DNA of 64,000 nt. Origin: Prevotella veroralis DSM 19559 = JCM 6290. Its GTDB lineage: Bacteria > Bacteroidota > Bacteroidia > Bacteroidales > Bacteroidaceae. The stretch is taken from NCBI RefSeq assembly GCF_000377625.1, contig NZ_KB898338.1, positions 1 through 64,000 of the forward strand, written 5' to 3'. Both the position numbers and the translations under genes were made by a program. Positions within the stretch are counted from its first letter, which is position 1; each line of letters begins with the position of its first letter. This document shows, piece by piece, positions 26,259 to 34,707 of this stretch. The notes beneath the pieces were generated by a model. It ran no database searches and was not told where the DNA came from. It saw nothing but the letters and a program-made list of their open reading frames with translations.

Positions 26259-27608
26259 GAAAAAACTTTGAGAAAAGAGTTTTTTCGGAGGTTATTAGTT
26301 CTTTATGTCGTACAGGGTGAGTTCCGCCGTTATGACGGTATCAATCTCTTAAAGCATGCCCTACACAATACCATTCCCGACATCAACAAGAGCAAGGAGA
26401 TGACGGACAAGGTTACGGGAGAGACGAAAACTATCAAAGTAAGGGACGGACATGCTATCCAGATGGCAAATGCCAAGATTGAGGAAATCAGGCAGGGCTT
26501 TGTTGATTGGCTCGGACGTACACCTGACACGTTCAAGCAACAACTCTCTGACCGTTATAATCGTCTTTTCAACTGTTTTGTGCGACCCAACTTTGACGGC
26601 ACGCACCAGACGTTTCCCGACCTTGACCTCAGACGATTGGGTATTGCAGACCTCTACAAGAGTCAGAAGGATGCCGTGTGGATGCTCAAAACCAACGGTG
26701 GCGGAATCTGCGACCACGAGGTGGGGGCAGGCAAGACGCTCATCATCTGTACGGCTGCCTATGAGATGAAGCGATTGGGACTGGCAAACAAGCCGATGAT
26801 TATCGGACTAAAGGCAAACGTCTTCGATATTGCCGACACTTTTAGGAAAGCTTATCCTAATGCTAAGGTACTCTATCCAGGTAAGAACGATTTTAATAAG
26901 CAGAACCGCCTACGTATCTTCAACGACATCAAGAACAACGACTGGGACTGTATCATACTCACGCATGAACAGTTTGGCATGATACCGCAGGCTTTGGAGA
27001 TACAAGAAGCGATTATGCAAAAGGAACTGGACTCCGTGGAAGAGAATCTCGAAGTGTTGCGAAAACAAGGAAGAGACATCTCACGTGGGATGCTCAAAGG
27101 TTTGGAGAAGCGCAAGCAGACATTGGAAGCCAAGTTGCAGAATATACAAGACAGCATATCCGAGCGCAAGGACGATGCCGTGGATTTCAAGATGATGGGT
27201 ATTGACCACCTCTTTGTCGATGAGTCGCACCAGTTCAAGAACCTGATGTTCAACACCCGGCATGATCGCGTATCGGGCTTGGGCAACCCCGACGGCTCAC
27301 AGCGAGCCTTAAATATGCTCTTTGCCATACGCACCATACAGGAGCGTTCCGGTAAGGACTTGGGAGCAACGTTTCTTTCGGGAACTACTATTTCCAATAG
27401 TCTGACAGAATTGTATTTGCTCTTCAAATACCTCCGTCCGCAGACTTTGGAGAAGCAGGGCATCAACAGCTTTGATGCATGGGCGGCGGTCTTTGCCAAA
27501 AAGTCGACCGACTACGAGTTCTCCATCACCAATGAGATTATCCAGAAGGAACGTTACCGTACCTTCATCAAGGTACCGGAGCTTGCCTCGTTCTATGCGG
27601 AAGTATAG
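26259..27608 (+). pseudogene. Fragment of a large SNF2/DEAD-type helicase of mobile elements
   Basis: The frame opens after a TAG at 26,256 with no usable ATG and carries an internal piece of the roughly 1,800-2,000-residue helicase (often fused to a DNA methylase) common in Bacteroidota elements. It has Walker A-like CDHEVGAGKTLI, the DEAH-like HLFVDESHQFKNL box and SGTTISNSLTELY. The N-terminal methylase half and the C-terminal helicase lobe are both missing; the frame stops at 27,608 shortly after the FYAEV motif. Bases 27,609-27,731 hold no supported gene. Confidence 0.75.
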
Positions 27609-27731
27609 GAGTTGGAAGCAAGAAAAGGAGAAGAATGCGTATCTGGTTGAAATAGAGGATATATTGCCTGCTTACTCATTGAGTTGCATCAAAGGAAATA
27701 GGCTAAGAAAGGAGTGAAAAAGCAAGAGTTC

Positions 27732-27788
27732 AGTTACCAAATCGTTCGAGAAACGATGAAAGGAAAAGAACAGCTAAAAGTGGTAACT
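27732..27788 (+). repeat. Inverted repeat upstream of integrase fragment
   Basis: AGTTACC (27,732-27,738) and GGTAACT (27,782-27,788) bracket 43 bases that include CCAAATCGTT and a second small palindrome AATCGTTcgagAAACGAT. The same AGTTACC...GGTAACT frame occurs before the next integrase gene and, in shorter form, before the one at 42.7 kb. A -7 box TAATTTTG follows at 27,851-27,858. Confidence 0.6.
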
Positions 27789-27872
27789 AAAACGGTGTTT
27801 TCTCTTTCATTATCAATGTTTTGCATCACTCAAAGTTCCTCTAAGAAGTGTAATTTTGCAAGCAAAAAAACA

Positions 27873-28403
27873 ATGGAAAAAGAAAAAATGAAGCTGCTTT
27901 TCTACCTCAAGAGAGGTACGCAGGACAAAAACGGAAAAAGTCCCGTTATGGGACGCATCAGTATCGGTCGCTCAATGGTTCAGTTCAGTTGCAAATGCGC
28001 CTGTACCCCAAAACTTTGGGATAGTCGTAAACAGCGACTTGTGGGAAAGAGTTCCGAAGCCGTATCAGTGAACAGGGAACTTGACCGACTGCAAGTAAGC
28101 ATCCATCAAGTTTATGAATCGCTTTCGGGCAAGTTGAACAACACTGTTACGGCAGGGCAGGTAAGGGAACTTGTATTCGGGTTAAACAGCGAGTCGCAGG
28201 GACTGCTTCATCATACGGACGAGTATATCAACCGCTTCCGTGATCGGGTGGGTATAGACCGCAGTGAAAGAAGACTGAAATGTCTGCTGCTTTTCCGTAA
28301 GCATCTGGCAAAATTTCTCAGACATCACTACCATGTGGACGATATTCCCGTGCAACTAATCAAAGAAAATGAAGAAAGGCAGAAGTTATTGAAAACTAAC
28401 TGA
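27873..28403 (+). pseudogene. Tyrosine recombinase, N-terminal part only
   Basis: The start ATG at 27,873 follows a promoter box at 27,851-27,858. The 176 residues correspond to the arm-binding domain (MKLLFYLKRGTQDKNGKSPV, then GRISIGRSMVQFSCK) and the beginning of the core-binding domain. The frame ends before any catalytic residue, so the protein cannot recombine DNA. It is closely related to the intact integrase starting at 28,645, which suggests a duplicated and partly deleted gene. Confidence 0.82.
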
Positions 28404-28484
28404 TAATGAGGAGGAAACGGAATGGTTTGCGTAAAACTGCACTATTTCTAAAGGGCAATAATATGCAGATTTGAGCAGATGTTC

Positions 28485-28543
28485 AGTTACCAAAGCATTA
28501 CCCGATTTGGGGATAGGTAACGATGGGGCAATGCTCGGTAACT
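28485..28543 (+). repeat. Inverted repeat upstream of intact integrase
   Basis: AGTTACC (28,485-28,491) and GGTAACT (28,537-28,543) are outer arms; AGCATT and AATGCT form inner arms. A -7 box TAATTTTG follows at 28,618-28,625, 20 bases before the integrase ATG. This could be an integrase-binding or attachment site. Confidence 0.6.
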
Positions 28544-28644
28544 AAATTATTTTCGCTCGTGTGGCTGTTGCTACGGTCAGCAGTTTTCTGCATAAGTGAG
28601 GAACGCTTTGAATTTGGTAATTTTGCCACAAAACATCAAAGCGT

Positions 28645-29874
28645 ATGAAAACAGAGAAAATGAAAGTGTTGCTCTACCTTAAAAAGAGCGGTCTTGACAA
28701 GTCGGGGAAAGCTCCGATTATGGGACGTATTACCATTGGGCGTTCCATTGCCCAGTTTAGTTGTAAACTTTCCTGCAACCCCGACTTGTGGAATTCACGT
28801 GAAAGCAGGATGGACGGTAAGAGCCGTGAGGCGGTGGAAGTGAACAGCAGGTTGGAAAACCTGTTGCTGTCCGTTCAGTCTGCTTATCAGTCCCTGCTCT
28901 CCAAAGGTTGTCCGTTTGACGCGACCGATGTGAAGGAGCAGTTTCAGGGCAGCGTGCAGACACGGTGCATGCTCATCGAAAGGCTGGACATGCTCATCAA
29001 GGAAAAGGAAAACCATGTAGGTATAGACATCAAGGAAGGAGCCATACACGGCTACCACTCCACACGCATACATTTACAGAAGTTCATTCAACGGAAGTAC
29101 AAGGTCTCGGACTTGGCATTCTCGCATCTTACAGAGGATTTTATCCATGAGTTCCAGCAGTATTTCTTAGGTAAGTGCGGTTTTCAGGAAAGCACGTTCT
29201 ATAATGTAGCCACGCATTTGAAGACGGTATGCAGGTTGGCATACCGTGAGGGATTGGCAGACACGCTCCTTTTTGACAAGGCTAAAATATCAAAGGGCGA
29301 TAAGAAACTGCCAAAGGCGTTGGACAGGGCGGCATTGGATAAGTTAAAAGCAATCCGCTTTGATGATATGGAGAGGGAAATGGAAACGGCAAGGGATATA
29401 TTCCTCTTTGCCTGTTATACAGGTGCAGCATATTGCGACTTGATAGAACTGAACAAATCCCATCTTGTCCGTGATGATGAGGGAAGCCTGTGGTTGAGGT
29501 TCAACCGTCAGAAGACAGGTGTACTATGCCGTATTAAGCTGCTGCCTGAAGCTATAATGCTGATAGAGAGGTTTCACTGCGATGAAAGGGAAACACTGCT
29601 TCCCTACATCAAGTACAAAACCTATCAGACCTGCCTGAAAGCCCTGCGGCTTCGTGCAGGCATATCGTTTCCTTTTACCACGCATACTGCAAGGCACACC
29701 TTTGCAACGCTCATCACACTTGAACAGGGCGTGCCCATCGAGACGGTGAGCAGGATGCTTGGTCATTCCAATATAAGCATGACTGAACGCTACGCAAAAG
29801 TAACACCCCAGAAACTCTTTGAGGAGTTCGACCGTTTCCTTTCTTTCACCGAAGATTTACGTTTGACCATATAA
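28645..29874 (+). CDS. IntDOT-like tyrosine recombinase
   Basis: A 409-residue integrase with an arm-binding domain (about 1-90), SAM-like core-binding domain (about 105-200) and catalytic domain. Catalytic signatures are HTARHTFATLITLEQG (His-x-x-Arg), LGHSNISMTERYAKV with the nucleophilic Tyr. The box I arginine is absent: the position reads ACYTGAAYCDLIEL. IntDOT, the CTnDOT integrase, is known to lack this arginine too. The gene has its own promoter box and is followed 12 bases later by a second integrase, so the two form an operon. Confidence 0.9.
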   Translation: MKTEKMKVLLYLKKSGLDKSGKAPIMGRITIGRSIAQFSCKLSCNPDLWNSRESRMDGKSREAVEVNSRLENLLLSVQSAYQSLLSKGCPFDATDVKEQFQGSVQTRCMLIERLDMLIKEKENHVGIDIKEGAIHGYHSTRIHLQKFIQRKYKVSDLAFSHLTEDFIHEFQQYFLGKCGFQESTFYNVATHLKTVCRLAYREGLADTLLFDKAKISKGDKKLPKALDRAALDKLKAIRFDDMEREMETARDIFLFACYTGAAYCDLIELNKSHLVRDDEGSLWLRFNRQKTGVLCRIKLLPEAIMLIERFHCDERETLLPYIKYKTYQTCLKALRLRAGISFPFTTHTARHTFATLITLEQGVPIETVSRMLGHSNISMTERYAKVTPQKLFEEFDRFLSFTEDLRLTI

Positions 29875-29886
29875 AAGACAACCATT

Positions 29887-31182
29887 ATGAGAAGTACATT
29901 CAAGATACTGTTCTATATCAACAGACAGAAGATAAAGGCAGACGGCAACACCGCCATTCTCTGCCGTATCACCATAGACGGAAAAAGCGCAGTCATTACC
30001 ACGGGCGAAGAATGTAAGCCCTCTGAGTGGAACGCCAAGCAGGGCTTGACTACCGACAGAAAGACCAACCAAAGACTTCATGAGTTCAGGGAACTTGTGG
30101 AAAAGACCTATCGGGATATACTGACGAGGGACGGAGTGGTAAGCACTGAACTTGTCAAGAACCACCTGCAGGGAATTGCCATCCATCCGACAACGCTCCT
30201 TGCCATGAGCAGGGCGGAGCTGCAAGCGGTCAAGGAAAGCATTGGAAAGTCAAGGGCAGAGGGGACTTATCTGAACCTGTCCCATTCTGACAGAAATCTC
30301 CGTGAGTTTGTGGAAGATAAAGGATTGCAGGACATATCCATTTCCACCATTACGGAGGACTTATTTGAGGAATACCGTTTCTTTCTCAAAAAGCGTGGAT
30401 TGAAAGGAACGACTATCAACAACTATCTCTGCTGGCTGAGCAGGCTGATGTTCCGTGCGGTCAGTAAGAGGATTATCCGCTACAATCCTTTTGAGCATGC
30501 CAAGTATGAGAAAGAAGAAAGGAAGATTCGTTTCCTGCAAAAGAGTGAAGTCGCTAAACTAGCGACAATGAAAATGAATGACAGGGAAGCAGAACTGGCA
30601 AGGCTCATGTTCGTCTTTTCCTGCTTTACGGGACTGGCAATTGCCGATATGGAACAACTGCAATATAAGCATATCCAGACGGCAGCGGACGGACAGAAGT
30701 ATATCCGTAAGGAGCGTCAGAAAACAAAGGTGGAGTTCCTTGTGCCGCTGCACCCAATAGTGGAAGCCATCATTAACCGTTGTAGGAAAAAACAAGAGAA
30801 TAATGAAGAATGGCAGACGGTGAAAGAAAAAGGTGAGGCCCTTATCTTTCCCCGTGAGTGCAGCCGAAGCGTGATAGATACCAAACTGAGCATTGTAGGC
30901 AAGGCTTGCGGCATTAAGGAACGGTTGTCGTTTCACATGGCTCGCCACACCTTCGGAACGATGAGCCTTAGTGCAGGAATACCTATCGAGAGCATAGCCA
31001 AGATGATGGGACACGCTTCTATATCAAGCACACAGATTTACGCGCAGGTGACGGACAAGAAAATTTCTGAAGATATGGACAGGCTCATTGCCAAGCAATC
31101 GGTAAAGGGAAAGGAAACTGCGGAGAGAGAGGCTTGTGAACTTTCGGATATGGCAATCTATAAAATAGAGGAAACGGCATGA
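29887..31182 (+). CDS. Second IntDOT-like tyrosine recombinase
   Basis: A 431-residue integrase with the MRSTFKILFYINRQKIKADG arm-binding start, core-binding domain (about 120-210) and catalytic domain with HMARHTFGTMSLSAG and MGHASISSTQIYAQV. As in its neighbour, box I has no arginine (CFTGLAIADMEQL). It is cotranscribed with the preceding integrase (12-base gap) and overlaps the next gene by 4 bases. Pairs of such integrases are typical of Bacteroidota mobilisable elements that need two recombinases or one plus an accessory factor. Confidence 0.9.
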   Translation: MRSTFKILFYINRQKIKADGNTAILCRITIDGKSAVITTGEECKPSEWNAKQGLTTDRKTNQRLHEFRELVEKTYRDILTRDGVVSTELVKNHLQGIAIHPTTLLAMSRAELQAVKESIGKSRAEGTYLNLSHSDRNLREFVEDKGLQDISISTITEDLFEEYRFFLKKRGLKGTTINNYLCWLSRLMFRAVSKRIIRYNPFEHAKYEKEERKIRFLQKSEVAKLATMKMNDREAELARLMFVFSCFTGLAIADMEQLQYKHIQTAADGQKYIRKERQKTKVEFLVPLHPIVEAIINRCRKKQENNEEWQTVKEKGEALIFPRECSRSVIDTKLSIVGKACGIKERLSFHMARHTFGTMSLSAGIPIESIAKMMGHASISSTQIYAQVTDKKISEDMDRLIAKQSVKGKETAEREACELSDMAIYKIEETA

Positions 31183-31595
31183 ATACGAGCTATAGACCCA
31201 AAACAATGACCGACACGTACAATCATCGCAGTATCTTTGATTGGGGCAGGAATATGCAGGTTGTCCGAAAAGGAACCGGAGACATAGCCATGACGGAGGG
31301 AGAACTTGTGAGGTTCTTCGGTGTGTCGTGGAGAAAACTCAATTATAGGCTTCAGACAATTATTAAATCTTCCGACCTGCATCCCAATGAAAGGGGTGCA
31401 GGTGAGGAGGAAGTCATTATCAACGGACAACGCAAAGGTTATACACCGCTCTATCCGCTTTCTGTCATCATCGCCCTGTCCTTTCTGTTGGACAGCACGG
31501 AAGCGCATTTATTCAGAAAGTGCATCAGTAGAAGATTGCAGACAGAGGCTGCCATTGTAACGCCAATCTTCCTGTTGGACAATACCAAGAACTGA
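31179..31595 (+). CDS. Small protein in integrase operon, possible HTH factor
   Basis: A 138-residue soluble protein that overlaps the second integrase by 4 bases (ATGA), so it is coupled to it. Residues about 38-62 (MTEGELVRFFGVSWRKLNYR) look like a helix-turn-helix, and the C-terminal half holds a hydrophobic helix (LYPLSVIIALSFLLD). It may be a recombination directionality factor or accessory DNA-binding protein; the family is not recognised. Confidence 0.6.
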   Translation: MNTSYRPKTMTDTYNHRSIFDWGRNMQVVRKGTGDIAMTEGELVRFFGVSWRKLNYRLQTIIKSSDLHPNERGAGEEEVIINGQRKGYTPLYPLSVIIALSFLLDSTEAHLFRKCISRRLQTEAAIVTPIFLLDNTKN

Positions 31596-31656
31596 TGAAT
31601 ATATTTCCTTCTTCTTTCACTGATTATATCTTACTACATTACTACAATAGGAGTTA

Positions 31657-31751
31657 AAGCGGTGAAAGAGAAAGGATTAACGTGTAGTTGGGTGCTCAAA
31701 ATAATTGTACTACGCAGTAACTACATTTGCCTTTCTTCTTTCACCGCTTTA
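31657..31751. repeat. 20-bp inverted repeat after the integrase operon
   Basis: AAAGCGGTGAAAGAGAAAGG (31,657-31,676) is repeated in inverted form at 31,731-31,751 with a one-base insertion. It lies between the convergent integrase operon and the exporter remnant and may be an element end or a bidirectional terminator. Confidence 0.55.
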
Positions 31752-31769
31752 TTACGGTTAAAAAGGAAA

Positions 31770-32183
31770 TTATATGCTGTTTGCTATTTGCCTGACTATT
31801 CTCTGAAGCACGCTTTCATTGCTTACAAGTATAGATGCCGTGCCCGTCATTCCGCTGATAATCTTATACGTGCAATCCGTTATCCTTACCTGTGCCGTGA
31901 ACACGCTGCCTTCTGCCGTTTGTCGGGGTGTATGCGATGTGGCTGTTATCATACCATTGGCAGATCCGTATGTTTCTGTATCGTAGCCATCAAATTCGAT
32001 GTTTACCGTCATTCCTTTTACTATCGTATTCACATATTTATAAGGAATGACTATTGTTCCTTGATGGGTATTTGTCATCAGCGTTTTTGCGATAATTGTT
32101 TTGGGGTATGGATAAAGTATGCACCTACTAGCAATTCCACACTCCATAGAATCATGTTGTTTATAATATGGAAAATGCCACAT
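31770..32183 (-). pseudogene. Fusion remnant: C39-peptidase exporter start joined to HlyD end
   Basis: The first 20 residues (FPYYKQHDSMECGIAS) are the N-terminus of a C39 peptidase of a peptide-exporting ABC transporter, including the catalytic Cys. From about residue 24 the sequence changes to the C-terminal half of an HlyD-type membrane fusion protein (GTIVIPYKYVNTIVKGMTVN; GMTGTASILVSNESVLQRI). A deletion with one breakpoint in each of two adjacent genes would make exactly this fusion. It begins 2 bases after the outer-membrane receptor gene, so the three genes formed one operon. The product cannot export anything. Confidence 0.75.
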
Positions 32184-32185
32184 TG

Positions 32186-34507
32186 CTATAGTCGATTCTT
32201 AACGTCCTCCCCAGCACCTGTCCCCTTGTACTTACTGTGGGTAGCATTTATCTTATAGGTAACTGTAATAGAGAATTTACGAGTATCTAAGAATTTTCTC
32301 AATGACATTTCACGAATGTCGTTTTTAAGAGTCATAGTAGATTTTGCTGTATTGAGCAAATCTTCGCATTGCAATTTTATACTCCATTTATCATGTGCGA
32401 ATGCTTTATACAAACCAAGGTCACACTGCCATGTGTTACCTATATACATGTTTTCCGCATTACCACTGGTACGCCATGAAAAGTCTGCATTCAGCCAAGC
32501 GTCGAAGGGAAGATTATAGGCATTGTTGAATCTGAGGATGCCCATAGGCTTATTCAACTTCAAATTCTCACCTCGGTACTTGATGGTGAGAAATTGCTGC
32601 CTGACGGCAACCATCAAGCTGGGATGGTATTTTCCAAAAGAAGGAGACACATTGATCATTCCAGAGAGTTCACTATATCCATTAACATTTTGCTTCTGTA
32701 TCAAAGCAACTTCAGGGCTTTCACCATATTGGTTATATACGGACATCATATAATCCTTCACGTGTGTATAGTTTGCCATCAATGTAAGCCATTTATAGTT
32801 AGCCATTAATTCCACATAGTCACGAATAGAAGGACGCAAGTTCGGATTGCCTGACTGATAGGTGTATCTGTTGATATATTGGACATTGCTACTCAACTGA
32901 CTGAAAGCTGGGCGAGTAATCTTGCGAGAATATGATAACCGTGTACGCGCGTGTCCAATGGGCATGGACAGCATGGCAGAAGGGAATAAATGATGATACT
33001 CTCTACTTTGCTCGTCCATCTTCACTCCATTCTCAAAATAGTTACTTACCACATACTCATAGCGTAATCCAGCAGAAACATTAATCTTGCCCAAAGTTTG
33101 TCGTATCTCCGCGAAGCCGGCGCCATTAGTTTCTTTGATTTTCGAGTGGAAATCATTGATATATTCTACTCCGCTCTCATATTCGTCCGTTCGATGAAGA
33201 AAACTCCACTCCGCTCCAAAAGCAAGCTGTCCTTTCCAAACAGGATAGGTAGCAACGGCTTTTGCTGCATACAACTTGTTATTAATGTCATTTTGAGTGG
33301 ATATTGTGCGGTTTTCAAGCGAAGTTGCCTTTTCTGCTACATCCTGATGTGTATCTGCGTTATTCCAAAGAGCATCCATATTGAGGGCAATTCCCCATTT
33401 ACCCATCTTCCCCGAATAATATCCAGATACTAAATGTCTTCTGTTATGAGATTTTTCCTCACTTTCGGTACTAAGCTCATTATTTAAAATTTTGTCGACT
33501 TCCAAAGCTGTAAAGGAATTATTCCTCGTCTTTGAAGGCAGATACGAAAAGTCGTAGAGAATACCAACAGAATGATTTTCGTTGAACACATAATTGAGAC
33601 CTAATTTTCCAGTAAGCATGTTGGATTTTGCATAACGTTTTGCATCAGTCATTTGATATAACAAATTTGACGGGGCATAGGTATATTGCTGCGAGATATT
33701 TTGCTGACGGAACTTGTTACGGTCATACCCTACCATACCAAATATATCTAACCCATGAAGGCGATAGTTGAAGTTTAGCTCTTCTTTGCCATATAAATAA
33801 TGTGTCAGTCCCATTTGGGTACGGCTATCCATACTGAAGCCTTCTCCAACAGGTTTAAGCGTTTTGATACGAATAACTGCATTTACCGAGGCATCGTATT
33901 CTGCACCAGGAGTGGTGACTACCTCTACATCCTTAATTTTATCAGAAGCTAATTGATCCAGCTCTGCTTGATTTCTCATCAGTCTTCCATTAATGTAAAT
34001 GATTGGCGCTCCTTTTCCCAACACCTCTATCCCATCATTTGACTTAATCACACCAGGTGTTTTACCTAACACTTCCCTTGCACTGCCAGAATGGGCTAAT
34101 GATGATCCTTGGACATGAGTAACTAAAGCGTCATTTTTGAGTTGAGTTATGGGACGGGAACTTTTCACTATCACTTCTCCAAGCATGGTCGTATCCTCAA
34201 CCATGAGTATGGTACCGACATGACCATCAGTACATTTTTTATAGATGGTCTGATACCCTATTAATGAGACTTTAACGATAGCTTCTCTCTGCTCGGAGTT
34301 GATGACAAATTCTCCCTTGTCATTACTAACAGCACCTTGTATAAAAGAAGAGTCAGCGTGATTCAGAAGGCAAACATTTGCATAGGGTAAAGGTTCTCCA
34401 TAAGCATCAATGGTTTTACCCTTGAAAGTTTGTGCATTTACTGAAATTGAAAGCAAACACGCAACTGCTATACATGCAGTTATTTTCTGTTTCATCTTTG
34501 GTTTCAT
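32186..34507 (-). CDS. TonB-type outer-membrane beta-barrel protein
   Basis: A 773-residue protein with signal peptide (start at 34,507 or at the Met four codons later, before QKITACIAVACLLSISVNA), a carboxypeptidase-regulatory-like beta domain (about 28-105, GKTIDAYGEPLPYANVCLLN), a plug domain (about 115-210, with KGAPIIYINGRLM) and an outer-membrane barrel to the end. This is the layout of the OMP_b-brl_3 family seen in Bacteroidota. It heads an operon with the C39/HlyD fusion remnant, so the receptor may have served uptake or release of the exported peptide. No TonB box was located. Confidence 0.82.
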   Translation of the reverse strand: MKPKMKQKITACIAVACLLSISVNAQTFKGKTIDAYGEPLPYANVCLLNHADSSFIQGAVSNDKGEFVINSEQREAIVKVSLIGYQTIYKKCTDGHVGTILMVEDTTMLGEVIVKSSRPITQLKNDALVTHVQGSSLAHSGSAREVLGKTPGVIKSNDGIEVLGKGAPIIYINGRLMRNQAELDQLASDKIKDVEVVTTPGAEYDASVNAVIRIKTLKPVGEGFSMDSRTQMGLTHYLYGKEELNFNYRLHGLDIFGMVGYDRNKFRQQNISQQYTYAPSNLLYQMTDAKRYAKSNMLTGKLGLNYVFNENHSVGILYDFSYLPSKTRNNSFTALEVDKILNNELSTESEEKSHNRRHLVSGYYSGKMGKWGIALNMDALWNNADTHQDVAEKATSLENRTISTQNDINNKLYAAKAVATYPVWKGQLAFGAEWSFLHRTDEYESGVEYINDFHSKIKETNGAGFAEIRQTLGKINVSAGLRYEYVVSNYFENGVKMDEQSREYHHLFPSAMLSMPIGHARTRLSYSRKITRPAFSQLSSNVQYINRYTYQSGNPNLRPSIRDYVELMANYKWLTLMANYTHVKDYMMSVYNQYGESPEVALIQKQNVNGYSELSGMINVSPSFGKYHPSLMVAVRQQFLTIKYRGENLKLNKPMGILRFNNAYNLPFDAWLNADFSWRTSGNAENMYIGNTWQCDLGLYKAFAHDKWSIKLQCEDLLNTAKSTMTLKNDIREMSLRKFLDTRKFSITVTYKINATHSKYKGTGAGEDVKNRL

Positions 34508-34630
34508 CTTTTATCAACTATTTAAATTAAAACTCATGAGTAGGTCGTTCTACTCCTTATCAGCAGCACAAAGTTAGTCATAAGAGACATCTTATGACGA
34601 CTTAACAGCTAATAAAAAAGTCTTAATAGA

Positions 34631-34668
34631 AGAAGCGTAACCATCAGATTGTCAATGGTTACGCTTCT
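34631..34668. terminator. Hairpin between receptor operon and regulator gene
   Basis: A perfect 14-bp stem, AGAAGCGTAACCAT and its complement, with a 10-base loop. Both sides carry AAAAAGTCTTAAT-like sequence, giving a T-rich tail on the minus strand after the regulator gene that ends at 34,708. Confidence 0.7.
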
Positions 34669-34707
34669 AAAAAGTCTTAATCAGAACCTGCTGTCTCTTA
34701 ATACGGG

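Noticed and set aside
31662..32258. 198-codon plus-strand ORF as a gene
   Set aside because: It is antisense to the C39/HlyD fusion remnant, is rich in Cys and Arg, and has no recognisable domain.
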